From Archilochus colubris (lineage: Eukaryota; Chordata; Aves; Apodiformes; Trochilidae), in contig CM041083.1 in NCBI GenBank assembly GCA_023079485.1, positions 111,331,554 to 111,395,553 on the forward strand: a DNA stretch of 64,000 bases, read 5' to 3'. The position numbers and the translations under genes are program-made. Positions 34,498-48,000 of the stretch are shown here, in pieces. How positions within the stretch are numbered: position 1 is the stretch's first letter; the number at the start of each line of letters is the position of its first letter. The notes below the pieces were generated by a model that was not told where the DNA came from, did no database searches, and saw only the letters and a program-made list of their open reading frames with translations.

Positions 34498-37400
34498 CTG
34501 TGGAAAAGTTCTCTGGTGCAAACTAGTATTTTTATTAAAAGTGCCAGGTATGACGACTACTTGACAGCGTAGTCAGCCATATGCCAGGCAGGTAAGCCTG
34601 GCAGATCCCACATTCTGTACTGCAGCTCTTTGTTTGACAGTCGGTGGAGATACCTGTACTTTCCCTTCACCCAACACCTGTGTAGTGGAGGCTGCCTCCT
34701 TTTATGAAAGACCTGCAGCTTCATTAACAAATGGGTATTCCTTTCTTAGCGGCAAGAGTGAAATTGAGGGTGACACCAACTAAGTTTTGACTTCTTTGTG
34801 CAGCTGCTGTATGTTTAGATAAGGTGTAAACCTGAGGCAGAGTAATGTTGGAGCATGGTGTGAAGCTCGGGTTTGCGAGGAGAGGCTTGCAGGTTGGGTC
34901 AGGCTGAAGGGGAAGAGCAGAGGAAATTCTCATCGTGCATTCTGTTGTTTGCAGAGATCAGGCAGTCCAGGTGTAATGCATCAGGCTCTGTGACCTCTCC
35001 TTGGCTGATGACTTTATTTGTATTAACAGGACAGACTTTATGCAGTGTAAGGTTTTTTCCCAGTCACGGTCCCTTTGCCCACCCAACCTAGCTGAAGTGT
35101 TCTGTGTGAAGCAACAGCGTTATTCTACTCCTTAAAGACAGTGGTTGGGGAAAAATCTTGGGTAATACTGTTCTTAATGTAGCTGTGCAAGGCAGTCTTT
35201 TGTTATAGCCCCCTGCCGGGTTGCATTTGCTCAGTAATTAACCCTTCTTAGTTTGAATCAGATTGCTTGCCTTGTGGATTTTTAAAGTCCTGATTAACGT
35301 CAAGATCACCTATAATTCCAGCACAGGAGTTAGCTGATCCACTTCCTTGTGCCTTCACAGAACAGCATTCCTAGCAAACAGCTGGAAATGTCTCTTTCTC
35401 TTGCGCCCTGTATAAGTGACACTTAGCACTGCACTCAGTGTCTTCAAAGCTGGAGAGTTTATCAGTCACAGCTACAGTGAGGAAAAGCTTTCTCGCTGTT
35501 ACTTGCCTCTCAACCATTTCTCAAAAGATTTTTTTTTTTTTTGAAAATACGGATGAAAGCAACTGCACCCCCCCAAACCACCTCACTGCAAGACTCTTGT
35601 TTAAAAAATGAGGCAAAAAAGATTTGTGGAAAGCAAGCTCCTTAAACATCTGTTTGCTGTATTTGGATGGGAGTCTTGGTGGATTTCACTTGTAATGCTG
35701 TAACTGAAAAATATTTTTGTTTTAATCTGCTGGAAAATCTGAGGGGAGGGTGATTGAAAAGAGGCTCATCTAGAGCCATCAAAAGATTATCCCAAATGGA
35801 ATGGTGTTGGGAGGGTGGAAAGGTTTTTGGCTTTACATTAAGAATTGTTAGGCTTTGAGTAGAACTAAAAATGCAATTGCAGAAATGTTTGAAAAGAGCT
35901 TTCATACCCCTTAAATTATTTGATGAGACATTGCATGAATTCTTTACTGGCTCAAGCAAAATTAACTTATTTATTTCCTGCTTATGGGCAGGGATTACTA
36001 GTCTCCTGATGGAGAAAGCTGAGCTTTGCTTGTAGTACTTTTCTATTTTCTACCACTTATTTTTGTCAGGAATGATAAAGAACTTTTCTAAAAAAAAGTC
36101 CTGTTTTTTTTTTCTTCATCTGCAATTTTTGTCAGAAAATGCATTTAGGATGCTCTGTCTGCTGGGCAGAAGGCTGGCCCTGAAGTAAATAGTTACAGGG
36201 AATGTGAGGTGTAAGAGTTTACTCAGTTGCATTGCAAAACATGCAATTAGTGCTTCCAGGTGCTTGGTTTTGGTGGCAGATAGATCACTTAGCTGTATGG
36301 GGAACTTCTCACCATGTATTGAAATAATTTTTAGGTGTTGAAGTAGGTTTGAAAGTCTTCAAATAACTGAGGATTCTTTTCTTCAGGCCTCCAGGTGTTT
36401 ATTTTTAATGAGCCTAGAGGAAAGGGCCATGCAGGAAAATACCAGCTACTGTCAGTGAGCCCTCATGAGATGCAGCCCTTCTGTTAAAGGTCTCTGGTCA
36501 CACAGGAAGACCTGGGGGAAGCAAATTTGACTAATGAGGTGATAGACAAATAGAAAATAGCTATTCATAGTCAGCAGTTCTAGCAGTGAGCCTCTAGACT
36601 CCGAACTGGCATAAACTTGATTCACCACAGGGAATCCTGTCGTCTTAGCAGCCTCTTAACTATCCGACATGTTGCAGATGATGTCTGGTCACAGTGACAG
36701 TATTCCTCTGGAAAAAACATTTTCAAGAAGCATATCATAAGCTTTTTTCCAACAGTCACTGCCACTCTTGCCTCCTGTGTTGAATGATCCTTACTGTCAT
36801 CAGGAGTAAGGTCTGGAGACTTGGGAAACAGCACACCTGAAGTGTGTGGGGTTGCAGCCCTGCATGCTGTTTCAGTGGTTTGGGGTGAATCACAAGTGTA
36901 AGGAGGCAGGCATTTAAAATGGTAACTAGAGGTTGCCTTGTTGCTGCGGTTGTTTCCTTTTGATATTAAATGTTCAGAATGCTATTGCTGGGGTAGGGGA
37001 GATAGTTTAGGGTTTTACTTTGGTGCCTGACTTTGGAAGAGCCATTCAGGAAAACCACCTAATCAGCCTGCTTGCCTGAGGCACCTGTGATTTTAGAACT
37101 TGAATTGGAAGAGCCTTACACAATGTGAGTGAAGTGCTCTCCTGATTGTCAGCATGCTGATGGGCACCATCGAAGGTAGGATTTGAGCGAGCAGCTTTGT
37201 ATTTTAGGAGCAGCCAAACTACCATACTGTTGCAAGAATATTTTAGCTCTCTGTTTGAAATAGGCATCAACCAACCAGGCACATTAAATTTGTAAAACAG
37301 GAGAGAACTGTTGGGAGTTTCACTCTAAATACAGTGCCTAGGTCACTTAGTTGGGGAGGCTGGGGACTTGATTGCTGTATAAATGCAGGGGGTTTTGTCA

Positions 37401-40400
37401 GGCTTTGAATGCAGAGAACACCTGGTTTTGTTTCTTCCTTTAGCTAAAGCTGGTTGTATTTCTTTGCCTTATATTGTCTCTGGACTCTTGAATCATGTAG
37501 CAACTCTTCTGTCTACCTTCATGAAGGGTGCTGTGTGGCATCTGTAATAGGGGTGTTTGCAGGACATTTATGAGGAATGTGCTGCAGATAGGGAGAACAT
37601 GAACATGTTTATCATTCTGGACAAGTGTGATCACCAGGAGGCTGTTAAAAAAGGAGTGGACATACATGGAGGATTCTGCCAGAAATGTGGCTGCTTCAGG
37701 CAGTTAAATTGAAAAACTGGGCTTCTTTTAGAATTTGCTCTCCTTGGTTCAGTTGAATCTCTTCCACTGAAATGGTATTTAGCATCTTAGAATCAGATGT
37801 GTTTAAATGCTGAATTGAGGATTGTACACCAATAATCCTGACAGTACTAAAGCAAAGATCTGGTGTTTGTAGAGGGGAAACAAACAGTTTCTTCAAAATA
37901 GCTGTTCCCTAGTGTGGTGTTTGCAGTTGTTTGCAGTCCTGAGGGGTGTCTGAGCCTGCCACTTGTCTTGTGGGAGCCATTCTGGAAGTAGTTTACAGGT
38001 ATAGTGTGCCCTCAACTGCTAACCTCATCGAGTTTATACCCACAATAGGTACAGAACAGTGTAGATCTAAGAAGAACATGGCATCATGGAGGAGGAAACT
38101 GCAGCTGTTACAGGGTGGAGGTGGGACAGATAAGGCACATGAGCATCAGCTTTTCATTTTAACTTGCATCTATTTATAAGCTGAGGAGTAAGTTGCAGCT
38201 CAAAAAAAAAAAGGAAGAAGGGAGAACAATAAGTTTTAGATCTGTCACTTTGACCACTCCTTCCATCAGTGTGGTTTCAATGGGATCAAGCATCTTCTAA
38301 AATAGCACTTGGAAGTAATGCTGGAAATTGATCTTAATTTGGTGAGCCTGGCATATGTACTCTTTAGAAAGAAGCATGCTGGTTTTATTGCAATGGCTAG
38401 AATGCCAAGAGCTTCAAACAACACAACACTTTAAAGGGCAGTTAGCTTTAACAGGTGCTTCAGATGCTGTGTTTCCCTGTAAAAGAGTAACTTAAAGCAA
38501 AAACTGCTGCATTTGTGGGAAAATTCCAACCTTCCTACTGCAGTACTTCATAATAACATGCAAAGGCATATAGTTCCCAGTCTAATATCCCTACATTTGC
38601 AATGCATTGACAAGGTTTCATCTTCCAACACTTTCATATGATCAGGACCTAGTTAATCTAGCAATGTGCTGTATATATAGTAGCAGTTAACTTTAACAGG
38701 AGCTTTGGTGGCCTTCTCATGAAAGTTTTCTGGGTGGGTTTCTTATTGATTTCAATAAAAAACTTGATTTCCAGGCCACTATTTGTTATCATTTAAAAAA
38801 CGGGCATAAAAAACAATGACCTGGGTAATGTGTGAAATATTTAGATGTTTCACCTCTTTGTCTTTGCTACAGAAGAACTCTTAATAGACTGGCTAGACCT
38901 AGGCACTGGGTATGTAAATCATAAGACACCCCTTTCTTGGCTGAAGAGGACTGGGAGAAGGCTGCATGCATCAGAGGAAAGCTGGGCCTTTCTTCAGGCT
39001 GTCAGATGCAACAGGGTCTTAAATTCACTGGGCCATGAAAATGAAATGCTTTCTTCTCTGTGAGGCATAGGATCTTGTAATGAAGATGAATAACGTACAT
39101 TCCCCTCTTTCTAAGAAAAAGTGTTGGTTTTTTTCTCCAATCACTTGGACATTTGGTTTCTAAATAAAAAAGGTCAAATTGTAACTAACAAATCTTTCTC
39201 CATTCTTCCTCTCATTTTAATTAAGAAAATCAGTATTAGTTTCTCTAACAGAAAGAAACTGGGCAGAAAGGCTGCATTTCTCTTAATAGAAAAAATAATG
39301 GCAATCTGGGTAGACTAAGATCAGGGTGAGCAACTGCAGAAGAGTTGCAATTGTGAAACTTGATATTAATGACAGGTTTTGAGGTCAGTTTATCCCCACT
39401 CCCTGAGACCCAAATAGTCTGGTAAATTAAAGGTAAGCTGGGTAAGTCTTACAGAGACCAGGTATCAGTTCATACCAAGTGGAGTGTAGCCTTATTTATG
39501 CACCAACATGGAATTTGGGGAAAAAAAGCAAAAATTTAGTCAGAGAAGAAATGAAAATGTTTAACTACATGCCTTGAAAATTAGTCACAGCTCAACTATC
39601 TTTCTACTTAGAGAAGTATTATTTTATAGAGGCTGAATGGTCTTACATTATCACCTTGGTATATAGTGCATGAAACATGACCTGAAACAGTGATGCTGCT
39701 GATCCTGTGTGTACTGTGACAGTAGACTGATGTTAGAGGTCTTTTGTTAAAGCTGAAAGTAATAAACAGAAGGGAAAAAAATGCTATAAAAGGTGATGTC
39801 CTTGGCTGATGTTGGAGATGGATGGTAATTATTCCTGGACTGAGACAGCAAGTTCATAAGTGTGGCATCATGTATGAGGACTTCATATTTTCTAATGTGT
39901 GGAGGCACAGAGTTATACATATGGCAAAATGTATGCAAGTATCTTTAACATGAGTGTTATCGTCCAAATGCCTGACAGAAGGATGGTGTCAGAACAGCTC
40001 AGATTTGCTGCTCCTAGCTTACCAGGTTTGATTCTAATTGCGCTGTGGACTCAGCTGCTGGATAGTGCCTGCAGGTCTGAAAGCAAGCTGTAATAGTAGA
40101 TACAGAGAAATCTGAACCAAATTTTCAAGTTAAAATGGTTTAAACTTGGAAAGGTCATGGAATTCTGTGCACTTGATCAGGGTGAGGTTGTGTTGGACCA
40201 CAGCACAACAGGAGAGTCCTGAAGTGGAGGAGAAAGACCTGTAGGGATCTTGGCTAGCTGTACAGACTGCTGTAGATATATTTGCAGGTATTTTAGCTGC
40301 ACCTTTTCTGGGAATGATGGAGCACAGACCAGAAATACCCAAGCTAGTGCTGACTACGGCTACTGATGGAAACAGGACAATTTCATGTTAAGATAAAGCT

Positions 40401-43400
40401 TGTTAGTCTTGACAAGAGTTTGTAAGCTCTTCTGGAGTGAATCGGTGAGACAGCTGGAACAGTCCTGGTAAGTCAGCATCTTCAGTAGGAGCGGAGTGGA
40501 GGAGAACTTTGAAGGAAATTAGGGATCTGAACAGCTTCAGAATCACTGGGCAGGGTGCTGGAAAGCAGGCAGTACTCATTGCTTATCTCTGTGGTTGCCT
40601 TGCATATCTGTGTCCTCTATGACCTGCAAAATAAGGCTTGCTACCCAGCAAGCACTCCTGGTCAGGGCACCTGGCTGTCTATCTGCCATGGTAATGCTTT
40701 GTTCTTTATAAATCTAACACTAGAGGGATTACCAGGCATTGAAATAGTAGTTGGCAGCATTCTGACTACAGGAGAAGACTCATTTCAAGTCATAGCATTT
40801 TCCCACAGATAGTTTTCTGAGCCAGATGTATCCAACTGATTTGTCCTTATCAGTGTCACTACCTACACACTACTACTGTACCTTAGCCTGCCTACTAAGA
40901 AGCTGTGCATGTTTCAGCAAAGCCCTCAGTATTCAGTGGGGTGAGGTCGAATTGGTCGGTGGAAATTGTGCCCTATTTTATGTGAGAATGGGGGAGTTTG
41001 ACTTTTGAAGTCCAAGGTGGACTTTTCTTTAAAAGAAACCAAATAATTCCAGACAACATGAATGCCAGCTTCAGACAGCTGCAGCATAATCTGATGAAGG
41101 AGAGAAGCCTACCTGAAATGAACTGGAGTGTTAGTGTGAAAACACTTTTGAAATTGCTCAAGTCCAAGCTAAGATGAGGCAATAGAACAAAGGTAGAGAC
41201 AGAAAAATATTTTTTATAAAAAGCACCAGCATGTCTTTCGTTTGAATTCTATGGCTTTTCATTCCCTAGACTGAAAATTTTATAATGGGATTCTTGCTGT
41301 CTATTTCTCTTGTAGAAATTTACTTCTTTCAAACTCCAGAATAAAATTTTTGTTTTAAAATACCTAATAGTCTAAATGTTGACTTTTAAAAGTACATGAT
41401 TTAAACACTGATTGAAGTACTCTGTAGAATGTTTTTTTTATTTTGAATTTAAGAGATACTATGTGGTATTCAGGGAAAAAATCCGAGTAACACTGAAATC
41501 TGGTTCCTTACATTCTAAATATGTATTAGTAAATGTGAGGTAAAAGGGAGACAGGTTTGAAATCACTACAAATTAGAAGCGTTAGCTTGGTAGGAATGAG
41601 GAAAAGGAAGACCATGCGAGGAAAAAGAGTCTAGGCTAGGAAAATGATGGCTAGGCAGGCAGCTTTCTGCAGATGACAAGGTGGAAAAATAAGCCATGGG
41701 GCTTCATAGTTGCTTCATGCATATCACTGCTCCCCTCAGATCTGGCAGATACATTCTTACCACTGGAAAAGAGAGCAAACACGCTGTTGGCTTGGCACAC
41801 TTCAAAATGCATGTCCTGGCACACATGTGCTGCAGTTAAGCAGGGCAGCCAAATGCCTTAGGCAGGCCAGTTCATGCCAGTTTTTAGTTGCCAGTCAGAC
41901 TTGGCTAGCTGTCACTTCTTCAGCATGATTTGCAAGCTACTGGACAGCACTAGCATCCAAGCCAAATTGAGCTGTACCTCTCAAAGTAAGATTTCAGGAC
42001 AACCTCTCCATTTCACGGGCCTTTTATTCTAAATGTTGCCTTGTATTATTTGCTTGGACTAAGTCTGGTGCATTCCCGTCCTGGAACTGGACTCACAGGA
42101 TGGATCTGCACTGGTAGCAAAGGATCTAGCATTAATGTTGTAAACAGCAAAGCTACCAAGCTGCAGATTATCTGAATACTAGAAGTATCTTTTGTGATCA
42201 TGCCATTAAAGCCTTTAATAATTGATTTTCTTCTGAATGCACTATATCAGGCGTCACACAGCTGAATCTAAGTGAATGTTATTATTGCCTTTTTGCATGA
42301 AACTTCTTAGGAACCTATTTCTGGTCTAGTCACGGCATGGGTATGTTCAAATATTAAATGAATGCATGACTGTTTTCTGTAGGAGCACATTAGCATTGTT
42401 TGTTTATTTTTTTTAATGGTATTGAATGATGGTTTGGCATGTTCATGTATGAATAAGGTGAAAATATCTAGTTGGGTGGTATTTTTATTTCATATGCAAG
42501 GTACAAAGTGTAGAATGCAGCCTGCTGCAAAATGGGAAACTAAAGGCAGAAGGAGTGATGGATTATGTAGAGTGGAGAAATTTGCAAATTTTCACTGAAC
42601 TTTAATTGGAAAATAGTTTTGTGAGGTGAGAGTGTCTGAAACACTGTGAATGAGCTTTGGTTGGACTTGACCGGCCACATCTCATGGACTTACCCCACTG
42701 CTAGGGCACTGTAGGAACTGTAGAGTTTTGAGTCTTAGGGCGGGTAACCTGATGGCTCTGTCCTGGAGCTAGAGACCCCGGAAACTACCCAGAGCTGCTC
42801 AGTGAAATTTCTTTTCTCTGCTATTAACAATGAAGCTGATAGCAAGCTCAAGTACACTGGGCAGCTGCAGGGTCCTGGGAGCCCCTGATTAATGGGAATC
42901 CCTATTTTTTTTGCCATCTCTTGGACAGAATTAGTGACCTGGCTTTTCTTCTGCTTCCTATATGCGAGTGTATGTGCTTGTTGTCTCTGATTCCCGGTTA
43001 TCAAGGTGACCTTGTGTATCACCCTGCCCATTTTCCTTTTCAGTATGACCTGATTGTTTCTAATTCCTTGGCTGCTGTTTAAACTCTGAGTACTCAGACG
43101 GCTTTGCTCTGAACTGCATCACACTTCAAACATAGCAGCTCCCCTGAAGTCTCAGCAGTTAAGTTCTGATACAGATTTGAACAATGCAGGACAAATCCTC
43201 TGTTAAGCAAGACCTCATTTCAAGGGAGCTTCAGCAGCCAGTTCAGGGTTCCCCTGGATGAATCTCTCATGGCGCAGAGCCAGAGATAACAGGTTTGCCT
43301 CATCTCTCTGAGCAGCCCCTGGGTACAGAGTGTTGCCAAGGCTGCAGCATGCTCTCACTCGAGTGATTCCCCTGCTCCTGGAATAGCCATAAAGAAGTTA

Positions 43401-45011
43401 CTGTCATATCTGCAGGTGGCTGGGGGGCTGCGCTGAGTTGCTCTCTGTGACCAGTCTGGCTGCCTGGGGGTTTGAGGAGTAATAGAGGCATAAACACCCT
43501 AGCCTCTTCCTCTCGCTGTTGTCTTGAAAATCAGAAGGCTTTGTCCTAGGGTAGAGACACAAAATTCCTTTGCATGACAATGGGAAACTGCCATAATTAG
43601 TACCTTTTAAAAATCTGACTGATCAGTTACTTGGGCAATATAACAGACTGTAATAACACCTGTTTACCTCCAAAATGTGTAGGCAAAAAAAAATAAATTC
43701 TCTTTCTTCCTAATAGTGCAACTGGAAATAAAGCCAAAAAAGCCAACAGAAAAAATGCCAGAATTTTTGTTGTCTGGGAAGAAGCAGCCTGTTTTAATGA
43801 TAGCCAATATCATCAGATATGAAGCAATTCGTCAGTGCAGATTTTTGTCATTAATAACACAAGCTGTCCCTTGAAGACAGCCTCTAACTCAATTACAGCT
43901 GGGTTGGCAGCTCAGCAAATTAAATTACCCTAAACTTCAGAAGAGTTTGGGAGAATGAAACATGAAGTAAATATTTGTTACAAAAATACCATCCATATTC
44001 AGTTATGTTATGCCTGGGCAAGGATCCCAACCTCTAAATTGGCTTAGGGCACTATTCCTATCTGGGGATGCTAATATTAAAGGATACCCAAGATACCACT
44101 TAAAGAGAAATGCTTTTCCCAGATACCCATGGGTCTGAGTTGGTCCTAATCAGATGCCACACTCTGTTGCCTTCAGCTGCTTCTATTACCTGCACAGGTG
44201 GCCAGCACTTGTAATTTAGGCTGCATAGATGTACCAGTGTTGCTCCATGTTTTGCTCCATTGCAGAGCAAAGATTGCTTGGAGGTAATGCAGCATCTCGG
44301 GGAGACAGAGCATGCTGCGTTTCATGATCTGATTTCAGATTTTCAGTTCCCAGAACAAAGCTGCAGAGCCTTCTCCCCATGGTACCATCTGTTGTTGCCT
44401 GTTCCATTGCTACTGTACAATAACTGTGGATCAGAGATGTCAACTACATCACTGGAATAATCAACAGAAACAATTAAAGTATGGGTTTTTTTTGTTTGTT
44501 AGGTTTTTTTTCTGGATCATTTCAATGATTGTTTTCAACACAGCTCTGCTGCAGGGTTATTTTTATCATGTATAATTTTAGTGCTCCTATTCTCTGTATG
44601 ACCTTGCAAACAATTGTACCCAAGCAAACAAGGCCTTGGGGATAGGAAGGTGTGGTTAGATAGGGCTAGACTTGGAAGTCAGTGTTCTTAGGGCAGGCTT
44701 CCTGCCGAAAAATGCCCTTTCTGGACTGTAGTGCTAGGTCTGATGCTACCAAATGATAAGAAAAGGACAAAAAAAGGCAAGGATCACATTAAGAACCTTG
44801 GGTATTTTTTTACTTGTGATATCTAGCTTATTTAGTCTCTTTTTATATAATTTAAATTATATTTTAGATACCTTGATGTTTCTTTATCAATTTCTAAGTG
44901 TAATTAGGATACAGTATCATTGATGCCCAAATGAGAGCTGAGGTAGTGTTTTGGCGAATGGTGTGAGAAGGCTTTTCCTGTTGACTATACCCTCTTTGTC
45001 CTTTCCTAGGG

Positions 45012-45094
45012 CAAAAAAACCCTCAAAACAAAACCCAAACAAAACCCTAACCAACCAACCAAGAAACCCCAAAACCCCACAATCCCCCCCTAAC
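45012..45094. repeat. A/C-rich low-complexity tract
   Basis: About 50 bases without G (45012-45062), made of CAAAACC, CCAACCAACC and AACCCTAACC-like pieces, then a C-rich end (AATCCCCCCCTAAC). The telomere-like AACCCTAACC occurs only once. Confidence 0.8.
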
Positions 45095-48000
45095 ATGTGT
45101 TTAAAGAAATTCTACAGTGACACACTGAGGTTTCAACACTATTTATGCATAATTCTGCTGAACTGAAGACATCTCCTTGTCCACAGATGAGTTACCCCTA
45201 TAAATAAACCTTGCAGAATGGAATTCTTCATTTCCTGCAGAAAAAAAGATGGATTACTTCTTATGGCTGACATGGTAATTAACAGGATTTGGGAAATACA
45301 TTCTTGCAGTTGCTTTCAAAATTGGCTTCAAAGATTCCATTAATCCCCACCCCAGAAAAAAAAAATAGTGATTACAATGTCTTTGGAGAAATATCTTCTT
45401 AATAATGTTTTAATTCAAAATATGCTAATATAAATATTAAGCAAGCTACTGTTTGTGCTAATTATGTTGATTACATTTGGTGTTGGTGTAAATATTCTGT
45501 TTAGAGCATTATATATAAGCTGAATACAAAATCAGCAGGTTCTCACTGTGCTGATTTATAAATTACAGCCCAGAATTTGCAAAAGTGGGGCACAGTGAAA
45601 ATTATTCTCTGTGCTATTAGAATATTCAGGAACAGCACTGTAAGTGGCTTCTTATGTCTCGGACAGAGATTCTCTGCCTATTTTCATCAGTTGCTTCCTT
45701 TTTAAACCTGAAATTGTGCCTGGTGCTGCAATTGGACATTCAGAAGTGCTTGTTCTGAGGACTTACCTCAAGCCAAAAGCTCTCTCTGGACAAAAGTGAA
45801 CAAATCACACCTCTTTAATTGAGGCAGATGCCCTAATTTTACTAACCCTGCTGTGTTTATGGTACTCTGCCCACTGGGTGGAGTATGCATTTTCCGTAGC
45901 CATGTGACTGAAATGTGTTTTTCACACCGACAACGACCACATTGCAAACAAAATAACCCAGGTGCAAGTCCTGCAATGCTGACTTTCAACTCCTCTGAGA
46001 AGCCTCAGCTTCAGGGTTGCTCCTTTGGTTCCCATTGCTTTCTCTGTGCCTGGCTGTCCAGTAGATCAGCAGGATGGCCAGGGCAGGATGGCCAGGGCTT
46101 TCCAGCAGTATTTCTTCTTGTGCCATTTCATGGGAGTTGTGGGTTCACCCTGAGTAAATAGTACTTAGACTTTCATGTTCTCCTTCCTGGAGAAATGCTG
46201 CAACCAGTGTATCAGCAGTCAGCTTTGTAAATGGGCTGCTTTGCACACAGGCTGCAGCTTTTATGGACAGCTATACCAGGTGCTTTCCTTCTGTATTTGA
46301 AAGTTGCTTTAGAAACTTAATTTGTACCAGTGTAAATGATTGTCAAAGATGGAAGGATGTGAATGCCGAGATCCAGGTTGTGTTATCTTTATAAAAAGAT
46401 GAAATTGTGAAGAGATGGTATCTTGGCCAAATCATTGTCACAGCAAGAGCCAGGCATGGGTCCTCAGTGTCTAGAAAGAAAATAATTTGTAGTTATTCAC
46501 AGCCTTGTTAATTTCTGACACATTTCTGTGGTTTCTAGGATGACTCTGTGTGCATGTTCATGTGCCTTCAGTGAACACAGAAGTCGTAAAACCGGTGTTG
46601 GTCACTGTACCTGCTTTTAGCCAGTGCAATTTGAATCCAATCAGTTCATCTCAGCCCACCAGTGGAGCTTTAATTTATTAAAAGAGCTATAGGAGAGTTT
46701 TAATATTAAGGATGATGAACTAGTCAAGCAGAAGACTGCTTGACCCATGAAGTTAATTGCAGAAATTGTCAGAGTGCCAGGTATCATTTAGTTTTGACAG
46801 CCAGTATTGAAAGATGGATTCTGGCACTCTTGTTCTGGCAATATTATGCTACCCTGGCAACACAAGACAGAAAACTGACTGTAGAAAATTTACGTTGTTT
46901 AAAGGAGCACGTAGAGAAGGTCCTACATAGGTGAGAGTAGAGGACATATCCTAAAGAATCAAGCTCCAAGGGTAAGAGCAGCTAGGGAAAAGTGATACTC
47001 TCCAGAAAGTCACCCCTACCAGGAATGTGTGCTCATAACCTGGAGTGAACTGCTTTGTAATGAAGTATATGTTGCTAATATTTTTCCATTCTGTCTGGTG
47101 TCCAGAAAAGGTGGTACGTGATTTCTTACCATGATGTATAAGACAGAAGTAACAGACACATTGTCAGATTTACCCATCATTCAGATAAAATATTGGCTAG
47201 ATGCTCTGTACATTAATTACCTTATTGCAAATGGATTTACCTTACTGGTGCAATTACTTTAAATGTGGGCTTTGAAGGATGGTTTTATCTCATAAATATT
47301 AAGTAGTATGTCTACAAAATGTGGGAAAAAGAGGGAGAAACTTGTAAAGGAGGCACAAATGAAGATATGGGAAAATTTTAGTTAAGGAGCTTCTAATGCA
47401 ATTTTTATATTCAAGCTTCTCTGGGATTCTTTGGTTTTGTCTGCAGATGTTCTTTAGGTGACTAACCAGTACTGAGGTGAATGAACCAATACATCACAGA
47501 AGTTGGTTTGGGATTTACCATCTGGCTGTATTGCAGATCAGTTTTGAAGGTTTATAATAGGAGAGAACAAGTGAAATGGTAGAACTGGTGCATGGCTTGC
47601 CAGTGATACACTTTCTCTCTCCCAGATGTCCATATTCATACTTTGATACACAACTCCCAAAACCATGGTGGTGCTAAAACTCCAGTCCCATTATTTAGAA
47701 GCCCCAAGGTATCCCTTGGGAGCTTCATTGAAGAGAAAAATCTGTCACAGCAGCATAATTTTTCCTTCTCTTACATTTTTATCCTAAACATGGTGATTAT
47801 TTTGTCCTTATTATCAAGCTATTTAGTCTGCTGTGCTTAAGAGTAATTCTTTTCACACTTAAATTTGTGCAGTGCCAGGTGTTCTATTTTTAAGTCAATG
47901 CATGGCATTAGAAAGAGATTGTCAGACACAGTGAAATGGAAATCTCCAGTAGAGTTTATCCTAATTAGTCACATGAAATTCTTGAATTCTACATTGTGTC

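Noticed and set aside
45045..45054. Interstitial telomere repeat
   Set aside because: Only one AACCCTAACC-like unit in a degenerate A/C tract.
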